Source: Rhynchonema sp. JSB1_4
Lineage: Eukaryota > Nematoda > Chromadorea > Monhysterida > Xyalidae
Reading direction: 5' to 3'
DNA length: 64,000 nt
NCBI GenBank assembly: GCA_030248065.1
Contig: JASAMV010004520.1
Location: forward strand, 30,090 to 94,089
Of the stretch, positions 9,601-21,000 are shown piece after piece. The translations under genes were made by a program, and so were the position numbers. Position 1 is the first letter of the stretch; each line of letters opens with the position of its first letter. The notes under the pieces were generated by a model. That model searched no databases. It worked only from the letters and a program-made list of their open reading frames with translations, and was not told where the DNA came from.

Positions 9601-11585
9601 CAGATACATACGTCTTCCTGTTTTAGTAGTATAGATTGAGGTCTACAGGAGCCACTAACCTCAAGCAGCCTGGAAACTGCCTCCGTAAAAGTTGTTTTAA
9701 AGCCGCTGTGGGACCGCTGCCTACGCCTCTAGAAATTAATGGCTTGATTAAATTTCTTTAATGCCGTTAATTCGAAAATGGTCACCCCTGCGTGACCAAG
9801 GCAGCCTCGATTCAATCGCCAAATTTGGTTTCATCCATCACTGTTGCAGAAACGTGGTCAAAGCCTTCTACACATCCGGCTATCTGTTCGACGTCCTGAC
9901 GCTGTTCGGCGAACTCGACGAGAAATTCCAAGAACATCAGAAATACGCCAAATGGAAAGCCGCCCATATCCATCAATGTTTGAAGAACGGTGAGACGCCG
10001 ATTGCCGGCCCGCCGGGAGGCACTGATGATGACGTCACACATGATGCGCTGAACAATTTCGGGCCCGCTGTGACCCTGGACCCGGCGCCTTCCGACCATT
10101 CGGACCCACGTGGTGCTGTGCCCTCGATGGGGCAACCCTTTGTACCACCACCACCACAACAGCAACCAGTGCCTGTGGCAAACATTCCCACTAATGATGG
10201 TGAAGACGCGAACACGACGACTGCCGGAGGTTGGTCAGTCAGTGGTGTCGTTGAGAGGGTTATAATTAACGCGGCCCTTGTTTTCGGGGGATTGAGGGCT
10301 GGCATAGCCGTGGGGTTAGAGAGGTGCCGGGTGTTGGGTGCCAGAAAAGTGTAGGTGTCGGGTGCCTCCCGATGTCGGGATTTTTGGGACCCGACACCCG
10401 ACACTTACGGTTCAAAACATCAGTTTTGCTGAGAGAACATTTTTGAGAGAAAATTTTCTTCGAACCAAATGTTTCCGAAGGCGCAGTGTGTGACATTTTG
10501 GTGTTTATTTCGTGTAAAAAACTTGAATTCAGTAACTTGAGCCAAAAAATTGCACTACTGATGCCAGTGTAGTTTCTGGTCCGGAGGGGGAGATAGCGGA
10601 CCCCCCGTTTTTTTCGGAGGGGGAGATAGTGTACCCCCGAGGGGGGAAGGGGGGAAGACCCAAATTCGGGAAAAAGTCACTTTTTGAGGTGGAAAATTTG
10701 ACCTATTTTTGCCCCTTTTTGGAAAAAATTCTTCATAAAAAGGGTATTTTGGCGACTTTTGAGAACATTGACATGAAAATCACACAAAAATGGCCATTTT
10801 AGGCAAAAATTGGGGGAGATAGTGTACCCGGAGGGGGGATAGTGTACCACCCGAGGGGGAGATAGCGTACCCGGCCGAGGGGGGACCCCCTCCCCCCAGG
10901 AACTGCACTGACTGATGCCAATGAGCAAAAATTTGCTTGTTTTTGGTCCAAAAACTAGATGTCGGGTGTCGGCTGTTTTTGCAACTGTCGGGTGTCGGGT
11001 ACCTCCGATCTCTAACCCCAGCCATGGCTCGCTCACCCGCCGGTGGGTGTTGGATAACGTAACAGGAGTCAGCTTTGAACGCAGGCGAGAGCAGGCTAAA
11101 CGCTGCTTATTCTGCCTGACCTGACCGGGGCGCTTTGTTTATTTGTCCGGTAATGCTACAGTCGAACATGAAGCGTGTTTCGGCGAATTGGTGCTGAGTT
11201 TATCAGTAACACTGATCAGTATTCCTCCTGGATGTCGGGTGTCGGCACCCAAAAAAGTGTTGGTGTCGGCCGTCCACCCCCCCCCCCTCCCCTGATCCCG
11301 ATCCCTACCAGATGGGGCAGCAGCTTCGCAGCTGTCAGGCCTCGCTGTCAACTCGGTATCGTGCCCATTTAGTATTGCATCAGATAGAACATGCATCGGC
11401 GGTGCCTGATTTGCCACGAACGAAAAGAAATTGCAGGCGGCCCGCAACTGACCACCGCGCACTACAACAAGGCGTCCAAGCTGTGCAAGTATGCCATCAG
11501 CGCGATGCAGTACGAAGACGCACCGGCAGCGATTGACAACCTCGTGAAAGCGATGCGAGTGCTGCAGACTGGAAAGATTGAGTGA
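3611..11585 (+). CDS. VTA1: VTA1/LIP5, ESCRT-III and Vps4 cofactor
   Basis: Five exons: 3611-3704, 3782-3876, 8870-8997, 9850-10229, 11437-11585; 846 nt, 281 residues (human VTA1 is 307). All junctions agree in phase. The N-terminal tandem MIT-like region starts MASIPNELKPIAHYIK and includes CLFYAVQTGLKID and HLEEYTLKLFMFADN, then VVKAFYTSGYLFDVL and KWKAAHIHQCLKNGETP. A proline/glutamine-rich linker follows (about residues 165-232), then the C-terminal Vps4-binding dimer domain with KASKLCKYAISAMQYED. In characterised homologues VTA1 binds ESCRT-III and stimulates the Vps4 ATPase in multivesicular-body sorting in the cytosol. Intron 1 is 77 nt, but intron 2 is almost 5 kb and packed with repeats. 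RALBP1 begins 475 bp downstream on the same strand. The gene appears intact. Confidence 0.93.
3984..4407. mobile_element. hAT-like MITE, TATACTTGCG family, copy 1
   Basis: Terminal inverted repeats TATACTTGCG/CGCAAGTATA enclose 424 bp of alternating oligo-A/oligo-T and CCGG-type sequence. An exact 8-bp target duplication TACTGGAT lies at 3976-3983 and 4408-4415, which points to the hAT superfamily. It has no coding capacity of its own. It lies in VTA1 intron 2. Confidence 0.8.
4641..4781. repeat. tandem repeat with GACGATAGATAGAT core
   Basis: Four imperfect units of TGTTGACGATAGATAGATGA are separated by short variable spacers containing CAAAA. The sequence lies in VTA1 intron 2. Confidence 0.7.
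5588..6097. mobile_element. long palindromic foldback MITE
   Basis: The left end AAGGCAATCTAGCCGCTGAT is mirrored by ATCAGCGGCTGGATTGCCT at the right. Both arms also share the TACAGTATACC region. The inner arms around 5752-5940 are nearly perfect (GGGAATTTTTCTTTGGGCCA and its complement). TA lies at the left boundary (5586-5587) and just after the right end. No ORF. Confidence 0.75.
6109..6241. mobile_element. foldback MITE, CCAACACGAGCCCGATTT family, partial
   Basis: Inverted arms read CCAACACGAGCCCGATTTCG and CGGGCTCGTGTTGG. The outer AAGGCAAACTACG segment is present only on the right, so the left end is truncated. Related copies are at 6801-6989 and 7377-7554. Confidence 0.7.
6340..6616. 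mobile_element. TAGGGTTAG element with GTCGGGTGTCGG core, copy 1
   Basis: The ends TAGGGTTAGAG and CTCTAACCCTA are inverted. GTTGGGAT (6332-6339) and ATTGGGAT (6617-6624) flank it and match at seven of eight bases, as in a hAT-type target duplication. The body consists of repeated CCCGACACCCGACATCTG units in both orientations. Confidence 0.65.
6743..6799. repeat. perfect short hairpin, AGATGCGGACTGCGGACAT
   Basis: AGATGCGGACTGCGGACATTG is followed after a short A-rich loop by its complement. A second copy is at 8098-8156. It abuts the next MITE through TA at 6799-6800. Confidence 0.7.
6801..6989. mobile_element. TA-flanked foldback MITE, CCAACACGAGCCCGATTT family
   Basis: The inverted ends start AAGGCAAACTACACCAACAT. 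TA dinucleotides lie on both sides (6799-6800, 6990-6991). The loop contains the TGAAACATT motif. A TA target suggests the Tc1/mariner type. Confidence 0.7.
6992..7285. mobile_element. TA-flanked foldback MITE, GGCAGTCTACGGGAGG family
   Basis: AAGGCAGTCTACGGGAGGTT at the left is mirrored exactly at the right end. TA flanks both sides (6990-6991, 7286-7287), each shared with the neighbouring MITE. The inner arms CCCAGAATACCGTAAC and TTACGGTATTCGGGG also pair. Confidence 0.75.
7288..7874. mobile_element. TA-flanked foldback MITE, CCTGGCCGCACTTGCGG family
   Basis: The ends CCTGGCCGCACTTGCGGACT and its complement are flanked by TA at 7286-7287 and 7875-7876. The left arm is interrupted by another MITE at 7377-7554. 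After that insertion the arm resumes with CAGGGTTGTGAATATATTGC, which pairs with the right arm near 7790. This gives the order of insertion. Confidence 0.75.
7377..7554. mobile_element. nested TA-flanked foldback MITE
   Basis: The inverted ends AAGGCAAACTACGCCAACAC have TA at 7375-7376 and 7555-7556. It is inserted in the left arm of the element at 7288-7874 and belongs to the family at 6801-6989. Confidence 0.8.
8098..8156. repeat. perfect hairpin, second AGATGCGGACTGCGG copy
   Basis: TAGATGCGGACTGCGGACAT and its complement are separated by about 18 bases. CCTGGCCGCG follows, relating it to the CCTGGCCGC family. Confidence 0.7.
9225..9590. repeat. foldback repeat in VTA1 intron 3
   Basis: TATAGTCCAACCACGAACTC near 9225 is approximately mirrored by ATGAGCACGTGGCTGGACTATA near 9585. 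A CATA microsatellite follows. Exact ends were not resolved. Confidence 0.5.
10311..11020. mobile_element. GGGTTAGAG element with GTCGGGTGTCGG core, copy 2
   Basis: Ends TGGGGTTAGAG and CTCTAACCCCA are inverted. Both terminal parts carry GTCGGGTGTCGG units and the CAAAACATCAGTTTTGCTGA segment seen at 6480-6510. The middle (about 10560-10910) is a different G-rich repeat. A clean target duplication is not visible. A fragment of the same core lies at 11226-11290. Confidence 0.55.
10575..10890. repeat. G-rich minisatellite, GGGGGAGATAGTGTACCC units
   Basis: Five or more degenerate copies of GGGGGAGATAGTGTACCC, some reading TAGCGTACCC, are interspersed with GAGGGGG tracts in VTA1 intron 4. G-rich enough to suggest quadruplex potential. 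Confidence 0.6.
11226..11290. repeat. fragment of GTCGGGTGTCGG repeat with C-run
   Basis: GATGTCGGGTGTCGGCACCC is followed by GTTGGTGTCGGCCG and a long C-run. It resembles the cores at 6340-6616 and 10311-11020 and has no recognisable ends. It lies just before VTA1 exon 5. Confidence 0.5.
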
Positions 11586-12059
11586 TTCGTTTGTCGCGGG
11601 TGTCATTCGTCATTGGTTGTTGAAGTTGTTTCGAATTTTTATTCGTGAAAATGTATGTATGATATCATCTTGTGCGTGGAAGTGAATTATCATGATGATC
11701 TACTTCTGTGTTAGTTTATTCTCTGATCAACGGCCGTAGTTTATGCCATATAGTGATTTATCCTTATTTTTTTATTCGTGGTATTGGGAACAATTATTGC
11801 ATTATTCGTGCTTGTTTCCCTGTTTTCTTATACCAGTCGGTCTGTTGGAGAGAGACTGGCATTCTAATCAAGTGATCAATTTTTTGATAAAATTGCAAAC
11901 ATTGATTGCGCTGTTTTGCTATTTCCTGTCGATGTTAATCATATCGCGGTCCAGTCGAAACTGGTGCTTACCATTTCATTTGCAAACATGTATTTATGTT
12001 CGGCAATATCGGTTTATTCAGTTCACAGGACCCGCACCAACAAACCAACTCGCAATACA
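11586..12059. other. VTA1-RALBP1 intergenic, no gene
   Basis: 474 bp between the VTA1 stop and the RALBP1 start, both on the plus strand. No clear AATAAA signal or trans-splice signal could be assigned. Confidence 0.5.
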
Positions 12060-15000
12060 ATGGACAGAAAGCTGCATGGTAAGCAGTTAGGGTTGTCTGT
12101 TCGTATTCTGTGAAAATTTTATTTTGAGGATTGCTCGTTTTCAAGATTCTGCCGGCAAGAAGGGCAAACGAGACAAAAAGGACAAAACATTGCAACCCGC
12201 GTCTAGTGAAGAGGATCTCTTGGTCGAAGATTCATCGTTAGTTATTTGTTTTTCATTTGGTGCGAAATGATTGCGACCAGCTTGCCTGTGTTTTTATGTG
12301 AGTCAGTGAAACGTCGGAAAGAAATCGATCCGGCTTTGTGTTCATCGTGCGTGCATTGTAAATTGTTTCTTGTAGTCTTTTTCCTCAGAAATTCTTTCCC
12401 CTATAGGGCGGCCTTGCGTAGAAATAGGAAATATTCCAAGCTTCAAAGAAGTAGGAAATATTTCCTGTTTTTTTTGGGAAACTAGGAAATAGGAAACTGT
12501 CACCGTGTCCCTACTATTTCCTACTTTCGTGTCCAATTTCCTAAAAAAATTTAACAAACAAAACACATCCTAATTCTTCGTCCAGTAAGGCCACCCATAA
12601 AATTACACTAAAAACAGGTTCTTGTTGCACAGCAGCGCGCGCAATACAGGTGGTGCTTTGGTATCCAAATAGGCTGTTTTTAGCGCTTTTGAAGTGAAAT
12701 AGCGACAAAATGTGGCTATCCGGTTGCCTTTATACCTTATTTATTTATGTCAACTTGCATGGCAACAGTAACATTTATAAAACACGTTGCCTTCTCCTGT
12801 GCATATACGTATTTCAAATGTCAGTTTCTTTTGCCGCAAAAAACGTGTTTTCACACAATGTAGGTACAGTCAAACCTCCACATGGTGAACCTCTACACAC
12901 TGAGGTCCTCTGTGTAGTGAACGATCGATTGGTCCCCAAATTGAGGTAGTGCTCCCAAGGGTGCTCCGCATGATCGTGAACATCCTTCACAGCGAGCAAA
13001 ATTGTCGGTTCCCGTTCTGTTCTCACTATGTAGGGGTTTGACTGTATCACACCACCTGAATGCGCACCTGTGCTTGCTTGGACTGTGCAGCTTGTTTGTT
13101 GTGCACGCGCGTGTTTAGAAACTGATCAAAAGAAAAGCACCTGGGCAGTTTGCTAGTTGCTTTGCTGGTTTGGCTGTACATGCACGTCACTTCCTTTGAA
13201 CTTCCTGCTACCTGCATTTAGGTAAATAGTTGAAACCCCATTTTGATTTTTGGGCACCTTTTCTGCCTTGTAACCAAATGAGAATCTTTCTCAGCTGTGA
13301 TTTATGCACAGTCGGAAACCGGCTTAGTATTAGATTCAAACACTTTGGGGCTCATGAGTCTGAGCGAAAAAACTAAACGCATAAGTGCAGTTCTGATGTC
13401 AGAAACAGCTGCTTTTGTGTATATATCTTGAACGGCTTGTTCAACTGCGTCTTATCCATAAAGTTTGCTTTTTATGACCCAGATAAACGTAACATATCTC
13501 TCACACTGTGTGTGCACCAGGCTTATTTATTGCAACAGGCACACACGCCAGATTTGTTGTTGTTACTCATACGTATTGTGTAGTGGTCACGGTTTGCCAA
13601 AAACGCATTTTGTATTGTGCATGCATACCTGCTATTTTATTTCCCATGTGAATGTATCATGTTTCACCAGCCCAGCGGACTAGTTGGCTTTCACGACGAA
13701 ATCTGTATAATTTCCGGACAAATAACCGGTTGTATTTCTGGTCAATTCGACGTAAAATATTCTGTGTGGATTATGTTTGACATTTGAGAACTGTTCAATC
13801 AAATCAAACTGCAAACAATTAAATCACGTCAAAAAAACGTCAAAATGTTGCGTTGCATAAGTGCGAGACGATCACCGTCCCAACAGCTGGATGGTGAAAA
13901 GTGCGTTTTTGATTAAATTTTGCTGTTGTTTTCTTTATCAACAGCTTTTCGATGATATTTGCCTTTTTGTCCGCTCGAAAATGTTTTGCTAGGTTTGGAC
14001 ATAGAGAAATGATTTTGGAACAAGGCACTGGCAAATGGCAATACTGGCAATACAACAAGCGCTCCTGAAACTTTGAACTGAGACTGGTGTTGAAAAAAAC
14101 AATAACTAAATTAATATAATATAATAATTAAAAATAATGCACGCAAACCAACCGCAAAAAATTTGCTTCGTTTTTCATATTTCAGCAAACCGAAAAAGGC
14201 GACCCGATTCGGCAAAAAGAAGGAAAAGACGAAAAGCAAGGACAAAGACAAACGAACATCTTCGCCGGCAGCTGGGTCGATCGGCAGACGAAAGGGGGAG
14301 AAGGAGAGCAAGGAACGGTGGTCGTACATTAATGAACAACGTGCGTTTAGCTTCACGGTACTTTCTGGGTTTCCTCAGGGTGTTTTAAGTTCTGTCCGTC
14401 CGTGGCTGCATGTGGATTTTCCTCTGGCCGGGTCATGCACGCGTGAAACATCAGCAAGTGTTGCCCTGTTTTGGATTGTGTGCAGGTATCTCTCATTAAT
14501 TATCTTACAGTTTGCGCGCATATATTAAATCCCGATGTCCACCTGATATGAAATCACCTTCATATGCCGCGTAGTTGCATTCCAATCGACTTTGGGTTGT
14601 TCCTGCTTGCTGAAAGTGACCAATAGAAGGCATGTACTCTGAATCGGACATTACGAATAACCACCGGCAGCATCCGGGCAAATGAAAGTATTTATCCACT
14701 TCTGATATACTTGCGGGCCGGAAAAAAACCTTTTTTTTCGAAAAAAACCGTTTTTTTTCCGAGGCCCGGAAAAATATGTTTTTATTTTTCCGGAAATTTT
14801 TCCAAGTGGCGGCTTTTGAAAAAAAAAACGGTTTTTTTCCAAAAATTTCCGAGAAATTTTCCAAGGTTGCCAAAGGACGTTGTCAAAACCAACGTAAATC
14901 GATGCTAAATAGTTCTAGATGAGCACTTTTTAATCTCCAAGTGTATCTTTAGCCCGTTTCAGGCCATTTCCCGACAAAATTTTCTTCAAAATAGGCGTTT

Positions 15001-18000
15001 TTGGACCATGGGTATCCTTAAGTACTGGAAAAATACAGTATTTGGAAAAAACCGGTTTTTTCCGAAAAAAAACGGTTTTTTTTTCAAAAAAATATTTTGC
15101 GGAAAAATACGCAAGTATAACTTCTGATCTCCCCGATGCAGCCGATGGTGATTCGTGATAGCCGATTCGATGTATATGATCTCCATTTGTCAGATATGGC
15201 AAGCCGCAACGGCTCTTCGTCGATTGGCATGCAACTGCATTTTGCATTCTGCACATGCTAGTTTGTCTGACATATTTTGGGTCCTCAGTTTTTCTTCGAA
15301 GGTATTTTTTGACCAAATTATCGAAGTGGAGTCGGCACCGTTTTTTGCAAACACAACACAACTTTATGCGCTCAGAGTGCATTTGTTGTGAACAGGTTCT
15401 GCATTTTACTCATGCTTCACGCGCAGATGACCTTGCAGAATTGTGATTTATGTTCTGATTGGTTACGCAGTTGTGTTGGCTTATTCTGAAACGAAAAAAT
15501 TAAAACAAGATGATAAAACAAGTTCTCTGACGGACCCGTTATTTCGAATTTGCATTTCAGCGCTGCGTCCCGTTTTTGGTCAACCGTTGAGCGTGTCAAT
15601 AGAGAACAATCGCAGTCATGACGGTATACACGTGCCGGTGGTGGTGCGGCTTTGTATCGATTATGTTAACGAAAATGGTTGGTTTTCTGTCATTAGATGG
15701 ATTACTAATGAAGAGATCAGGACTAGAATGTATATTTCTGATTCAGGTCTGGCTTGTGAAGGCATCTACCGTATATCGGCGCCTAAAACACGAATGGATG
15801 AACTGCGGTCACAAGTTGAACAGGGCGAAACGCCTGTGTTTCAGGCAAGAAATAAAGCTGTTAATATGTTATTTTGTTTCTGGTTTTAAACAACAGGGAA
15901 GCCTTTATGTTCAGTTTACTTGTTGTGGGGTTGGCTGACTCATTGAAAGTAGTAGAGCATTTTTTGTGGCGAGTGGTCTATCTTGCGTGAAACATCAGCT
16001 GTCCTGTTCTGTGATGCGTTATTATCTTGCGTTTATTCGATCATATTGTTGATTGTGTTGTATTTGATATTTTTTTGCTAAACTTGGATAAACACAACTT
16101 GCAGGACCCAAACGAAGCAGCGGCGCTTCTGAAAACGTTCCTGCGTGAGATGCCCGAGCACATACTCACGGACAAACTAGCGCCGATTTTTGAGAAGGCC
16201 GCGTCACGTCAGTTTGACTTTTGTTGTGTTTTGTGACAAAAAATGCACAATATTCTCTTCATGGTGACGCGAGCGGAGGAGCGCATTTTTTTGTTCACCG
16301 TATAAAATATTCACTACATGTACATAGCGGTGATTTTTTTTAAAAAAAAGGTTAACCGCTGGTTGGTACCAGTCGGGCTCTCGCCGGGCCGGATTAGGCT
16401 GTGGCTTGTTCTTAGGCTTGGGCTCAAAATGAGGCCTATTGGTTGGTGTTAGTGTAAGCCCAAGCCTAAGCCTTAATGAGCCGAAGCGTAGGTCCAAGAC
16501 TGATGCAGGTCTAAGCCGGAGCCCAGACGTGAGCCACTGCCCGGCGGAGAGCCCTACTAGTATCCAATACCAGCTGGTTTGAGGACCACTATTATGTCAC
16601 AATCACCACGCCTAATATGGTGCGATGGTTTATGATGAACAAATCGCAACCCACATCACTTACCCCCTCCCCTCCTCTTCCTCCGCAGAATGCCCCTGCA
16701 ACATCAACAAGAGCGACAAGCCAGTGCCGTGCGTGTGCCTGACTGGTGACCGTATCAAAGCCTTGCTGACCAAACTGCCCTTGGCGCATTACACATTGTG
16801 CTCGTACGTGTGCCATCACTTCCATATGGTTGCCTCAATGGTTCGTTTAAGCGGCTGTTTTCCATACTTTCGTTGGGGACGGCGAAATAAATTTCGGCAT
16901 GCAAATTGATGGGCGATATTTTTATTTCTGCAATTAGCTTTCGATTTTGCGGTTATCTGTCGGTTCTTCTCGCATTTTGGATGATTCCAATTTTGCCTAT
17001 TGACGTTTTCTTGGCGGGGCCGTTGTTTGTTGAGTGTTATCTTATCAATTTATTGTCTCGGTACGCGGTTGACATATGAGCGGTTAGCGGTACTTGTGTT
17101 TCGACTTTATAGTGTGATTGAAACATCAGCTTACCTTCGGGTTCAGCAATTTGAATTGATCACTGTGCAGATGGCTGTACTTGTTCAGGAATTGTATTAC
17201 ATCATACGGTAATCATGTGTTCAATCACAGATAACAACCTTCCTTGGAATTCAGGAATTTATATTATCTCATTAGTGTGACTGCCCTTTGTGTTTCAGGC
17301 AAAATACAACAAAATGACAGTGCCGAACCTGGGTGTACTGCTGCGGCAAACCTTACAGATTGAGCCGAAATTGTTGATCATTCTGCTTCTAAACACAGCC
17401 ACGCACACCAAAGAGGTTTATTTTTACTTATGAATTTATACCTGCGCATTCAGGCAAACTGCTTGATCAAAAAGGTGCCAAGGCGAATGAATGTTTCGCA
17501 TGAAACTTGCAACGCCACTAACTATGGAATTTCGCTTTTCTTTTTATTTCGAATTTCAACGAATTGTTCCATCCATTGTGTCCATCTATTGAGAACCATT
17601 CCAAACCACTGCTGCCTGATTATCAGGAAAAATGTAACTACACCAGTGTCGATTTTGCGAACAAAGAGGAACCTTTCGGCGACCATTTCAGATATAAAAC
17701 GGCATTTCTGAATGGGGGTTTCTCTTGAAGAAATGATCAGTGGGATGTCTATTTTATATTTTCATCATAAAAAGAAGGTGCTGATTTTTGAAAAACGGTT
17801 ATTGCACCCCCACTTTAACTGTGGAGTTTCGCTTTTCCTTATATTTCGAATGTCAACCAATTGGTCCAGCGTGACAAGCAGAGCTTGAAACATTTAGCAG
17901 CCACGCATTAACAAGTCGTTGCAATTCGAAATAAAAAGAAAAGCGAAATTCTATCGTGAGGCAGCGGCAAATATCGTGTGAAACATTCTGCGCCTTGACC

Positions 18001-21000
18001 GCCCTTGTCATCAGGCGAGTTGCCTGAATGCGCAGGGAAAAATTGGGCTGGTCCACATTTGATTTTGTTCCCGGATGTTCCTCTTGAAGGGCATCTCCTG
18101 GCCGCATACTGAACGTTAGACCTCCGGTGTGTTTGACTTTTATGACGCCTTGACCACTGTCTAAACACATGCGAGGTTTGAAGGGGGTGTGAAATGCGAA
18201 AGGCCCCCTTTATGGAAAGACTGTTCAATTGGAATATTTGTTTGATAATATTATCTGCACAGGCCACGCGTCTGTTCACTGACATGCCCATTCGCAAATA
18301 TGTGAGCCCGATACGCGCCGTGTCGGACGATATCAGCAGGACATTGCCGCAATCGCGAAAGTTGGTCGCAGCCGCTTTTCAATTGTTTTTTTTTGAAATT
18401 GCACAAAATTCGTTTCATACGACAGTGGCAGTGTGCATGAGATAAGAATGTTTCTATATATTAATATAAGATTCGCTGGGAAAATTGGTCGCTGCTCCGG
18501 AACCTAATTCCGAAATGTAAACTAACACCGAACGAAACGTTTTTCTCAGCGGATAAATAGACTGAGCCCTCATGGAATGAACATCCCACTGACTGGCCCC
18601 GTAAAATGTAAAAAAGTAATAATATTTATAAATGGCACCAAAACGTTCTATGCCACAAAATTCTCACTGCAGCGCCCTGGAGGAAGAACTGCGCAAACAG
18701 AATTCGCTACTCGAACAATTACACCAAGAAGTGGCTGCTCTGGCTCAGCAGGAGCACACGGACGACGCGAAAATGCAGCAGATCTGGGACGTACAGACGA
18801 TAATCACCCAGTTGAAACGGAAGGTGCGTTGCGTTCTGCTCGATTATATTTTTCATTATTGTTGTTTTTCAAAAAGGTGGATAAAAGCCTGTAAAAACGT
18901 GCTTTGTTTTTTTTTCAGCTGAAAACGATGAAAGTCGATGAAACAACGAGTGCGCCCGGCTCGTCCCGATCGACAAACGCTGCTGGTTGGTGCGCGGGGG
19001 ATGTTTTGAACAGTCTGCTTTATCTTTGAACATTTGCCAACTTCATTTAAACTTGGCATCCCTCCATCCTCGTTATTGTGAAGTGATCGCGAGTCGTCAA
19101 CGCTTTCGGTAACGCCCTAAGAAAATGGATATTTATTCACTGTGACTAAACTCAACAGAAGGAGGAACGTACATGCTGTACATTTAAAATGAAGATTAGG
19201 CAACCGCGTTATTGCTGTAATTTCGACCAGCCGAAAAAAGTTGTTTCCCCGTGTGCCGTGAGGAACTTTTGCGCTGGTCGAAAGCGCGGAAACAAAGAAA
19301 TCGCAATGCATCACTCAATCCATTTTGCGCCCCCCCCCCCCCGAGTCAGAAATGCACACCAGCCGTGGGGTAGGTGGACACGGTACAAAAGTGCCTGTCG
19401 ACATCAGACGATTCACCTTGCAGGATCGGGCACGGGCCCGTGCGTTGAGATGTTCGAAGAGAAACAGCTGATCGCGTTCAACGCCGAGCTCGACAAACAG
19501 ATCGGGGAGGAGCAGAGAGCGATCGCCGTGTTGATTCGGGAGATGCAGTCGATCGACGTCGATGGATTGGTGGGTTATGGGGAGCGCGCTTCCTTTATTG
19601 TTGGTTGGTTTATTGCTCTCAGTGACGCATAAAACCATGCACGTAAATTAGTGATAGAAGCACAGTTACAAGACCGGGTGGGACAATTACGGAAATGAAA
19701 ATAGTTACAACACTGGTTATAACAAAACCACAGCAAATAAAAGCTACAAAAGCGCCAAGGAGAGAGAAAGATCACGGACATCAGGACAGATCACAGGACA
19801 TGTTAACAGAACTGAAAATTATGCATTAATCCTCGTCCTCGTCAAACGACAAATGTCGGGCTCAGAGGGCATATTGGGATCAGTCCATATTGTCAACAGT
19901 CCAGAACAGATGGTGGGTTGGTGATTGTCCGTCACTTCCTTTATTGTTGTTGGCTCACTCGCAGACTAGCCCAGTGTATTTTCGGCCCAAAATTAGACTG
20001 GGAACCTGACACGTTCGTGAAACCGTAACTTTATGAATAATAGAATGATGTGTTGGTTGGCAATACAATATCGGGGCGATATTGCTACTCCTTCCCCCGC
20101 CAAGGAAGCCTATGGACAGAAACGGATTTACAGGAAAACAGGCGGTTACGACAGAAAATCACCTTATCACTCTTCTTATTACTCATGGCCTAAACACAAT
20201 CAGAACCGCAGCTCAAAATCATTTTTTCTTTTTTTTTCTTTACTCCTCGACCTCGCGCGACCATAAGCTTCTTTACATCGTCGATTCTCAACGTGGCACA
20301 ATCGATCAGCAACGTCACTGGTTTGGTCGCGTGGCTGTCGGTTGGCGTCGTTGTCGTGGCGCCACGTTGCACACGTTTCTTCGACCGGCTCTGGCTCGCC
20401 TTTGGTTTCTTCTTCGGACCTTTCTCCCTTCGTCCTTTGTCCGACTTCCTTGATTCCTTTGTCTTCTTTACCTTCATCTTCTTTTTCTTCAATTCCTTTC
20501 TGTTCGCCTTCTTTTCTTTCTTCAAAACATCACGGCACCATTCAACGATTTCCTCTTCTTTTGCTAGAACGCTCGGCCAAACACTTGATCGCTCCTCTTC
20601 CACATTCTCTTCTTGATTTTCAACTTCTTTTACTTCTTTATTTTCACATTCTTTATTCACTTCTTGATCCTCTTCTTCGTTAAATTCTTTTTCCTCTTCT
20701 TTTTCTTCAACGACCGCAATCATCAGCTTCGGGCGGGACACACGGGTTTTCACACAAAACTTGTTGAACTTCGACGAACAATTCACAATTATTGGCTCCT
20801 CAATAACTGGTTTCGGGTCCGGTCTCTTCATAACACTCTTCACAAACTTCAACCAATCTTCTTTTTCCTTTTCCTTCATTTTCTCCAGGCCCAACAACTT
20901 TTCAATTTCGCTCAAACTTTCTAAATCTTCCCACACAAACGTCCTTCCTTGACTGAACATCAGCGGCAACTCACACATGAAACCTTTCGTGCATTCTTGA

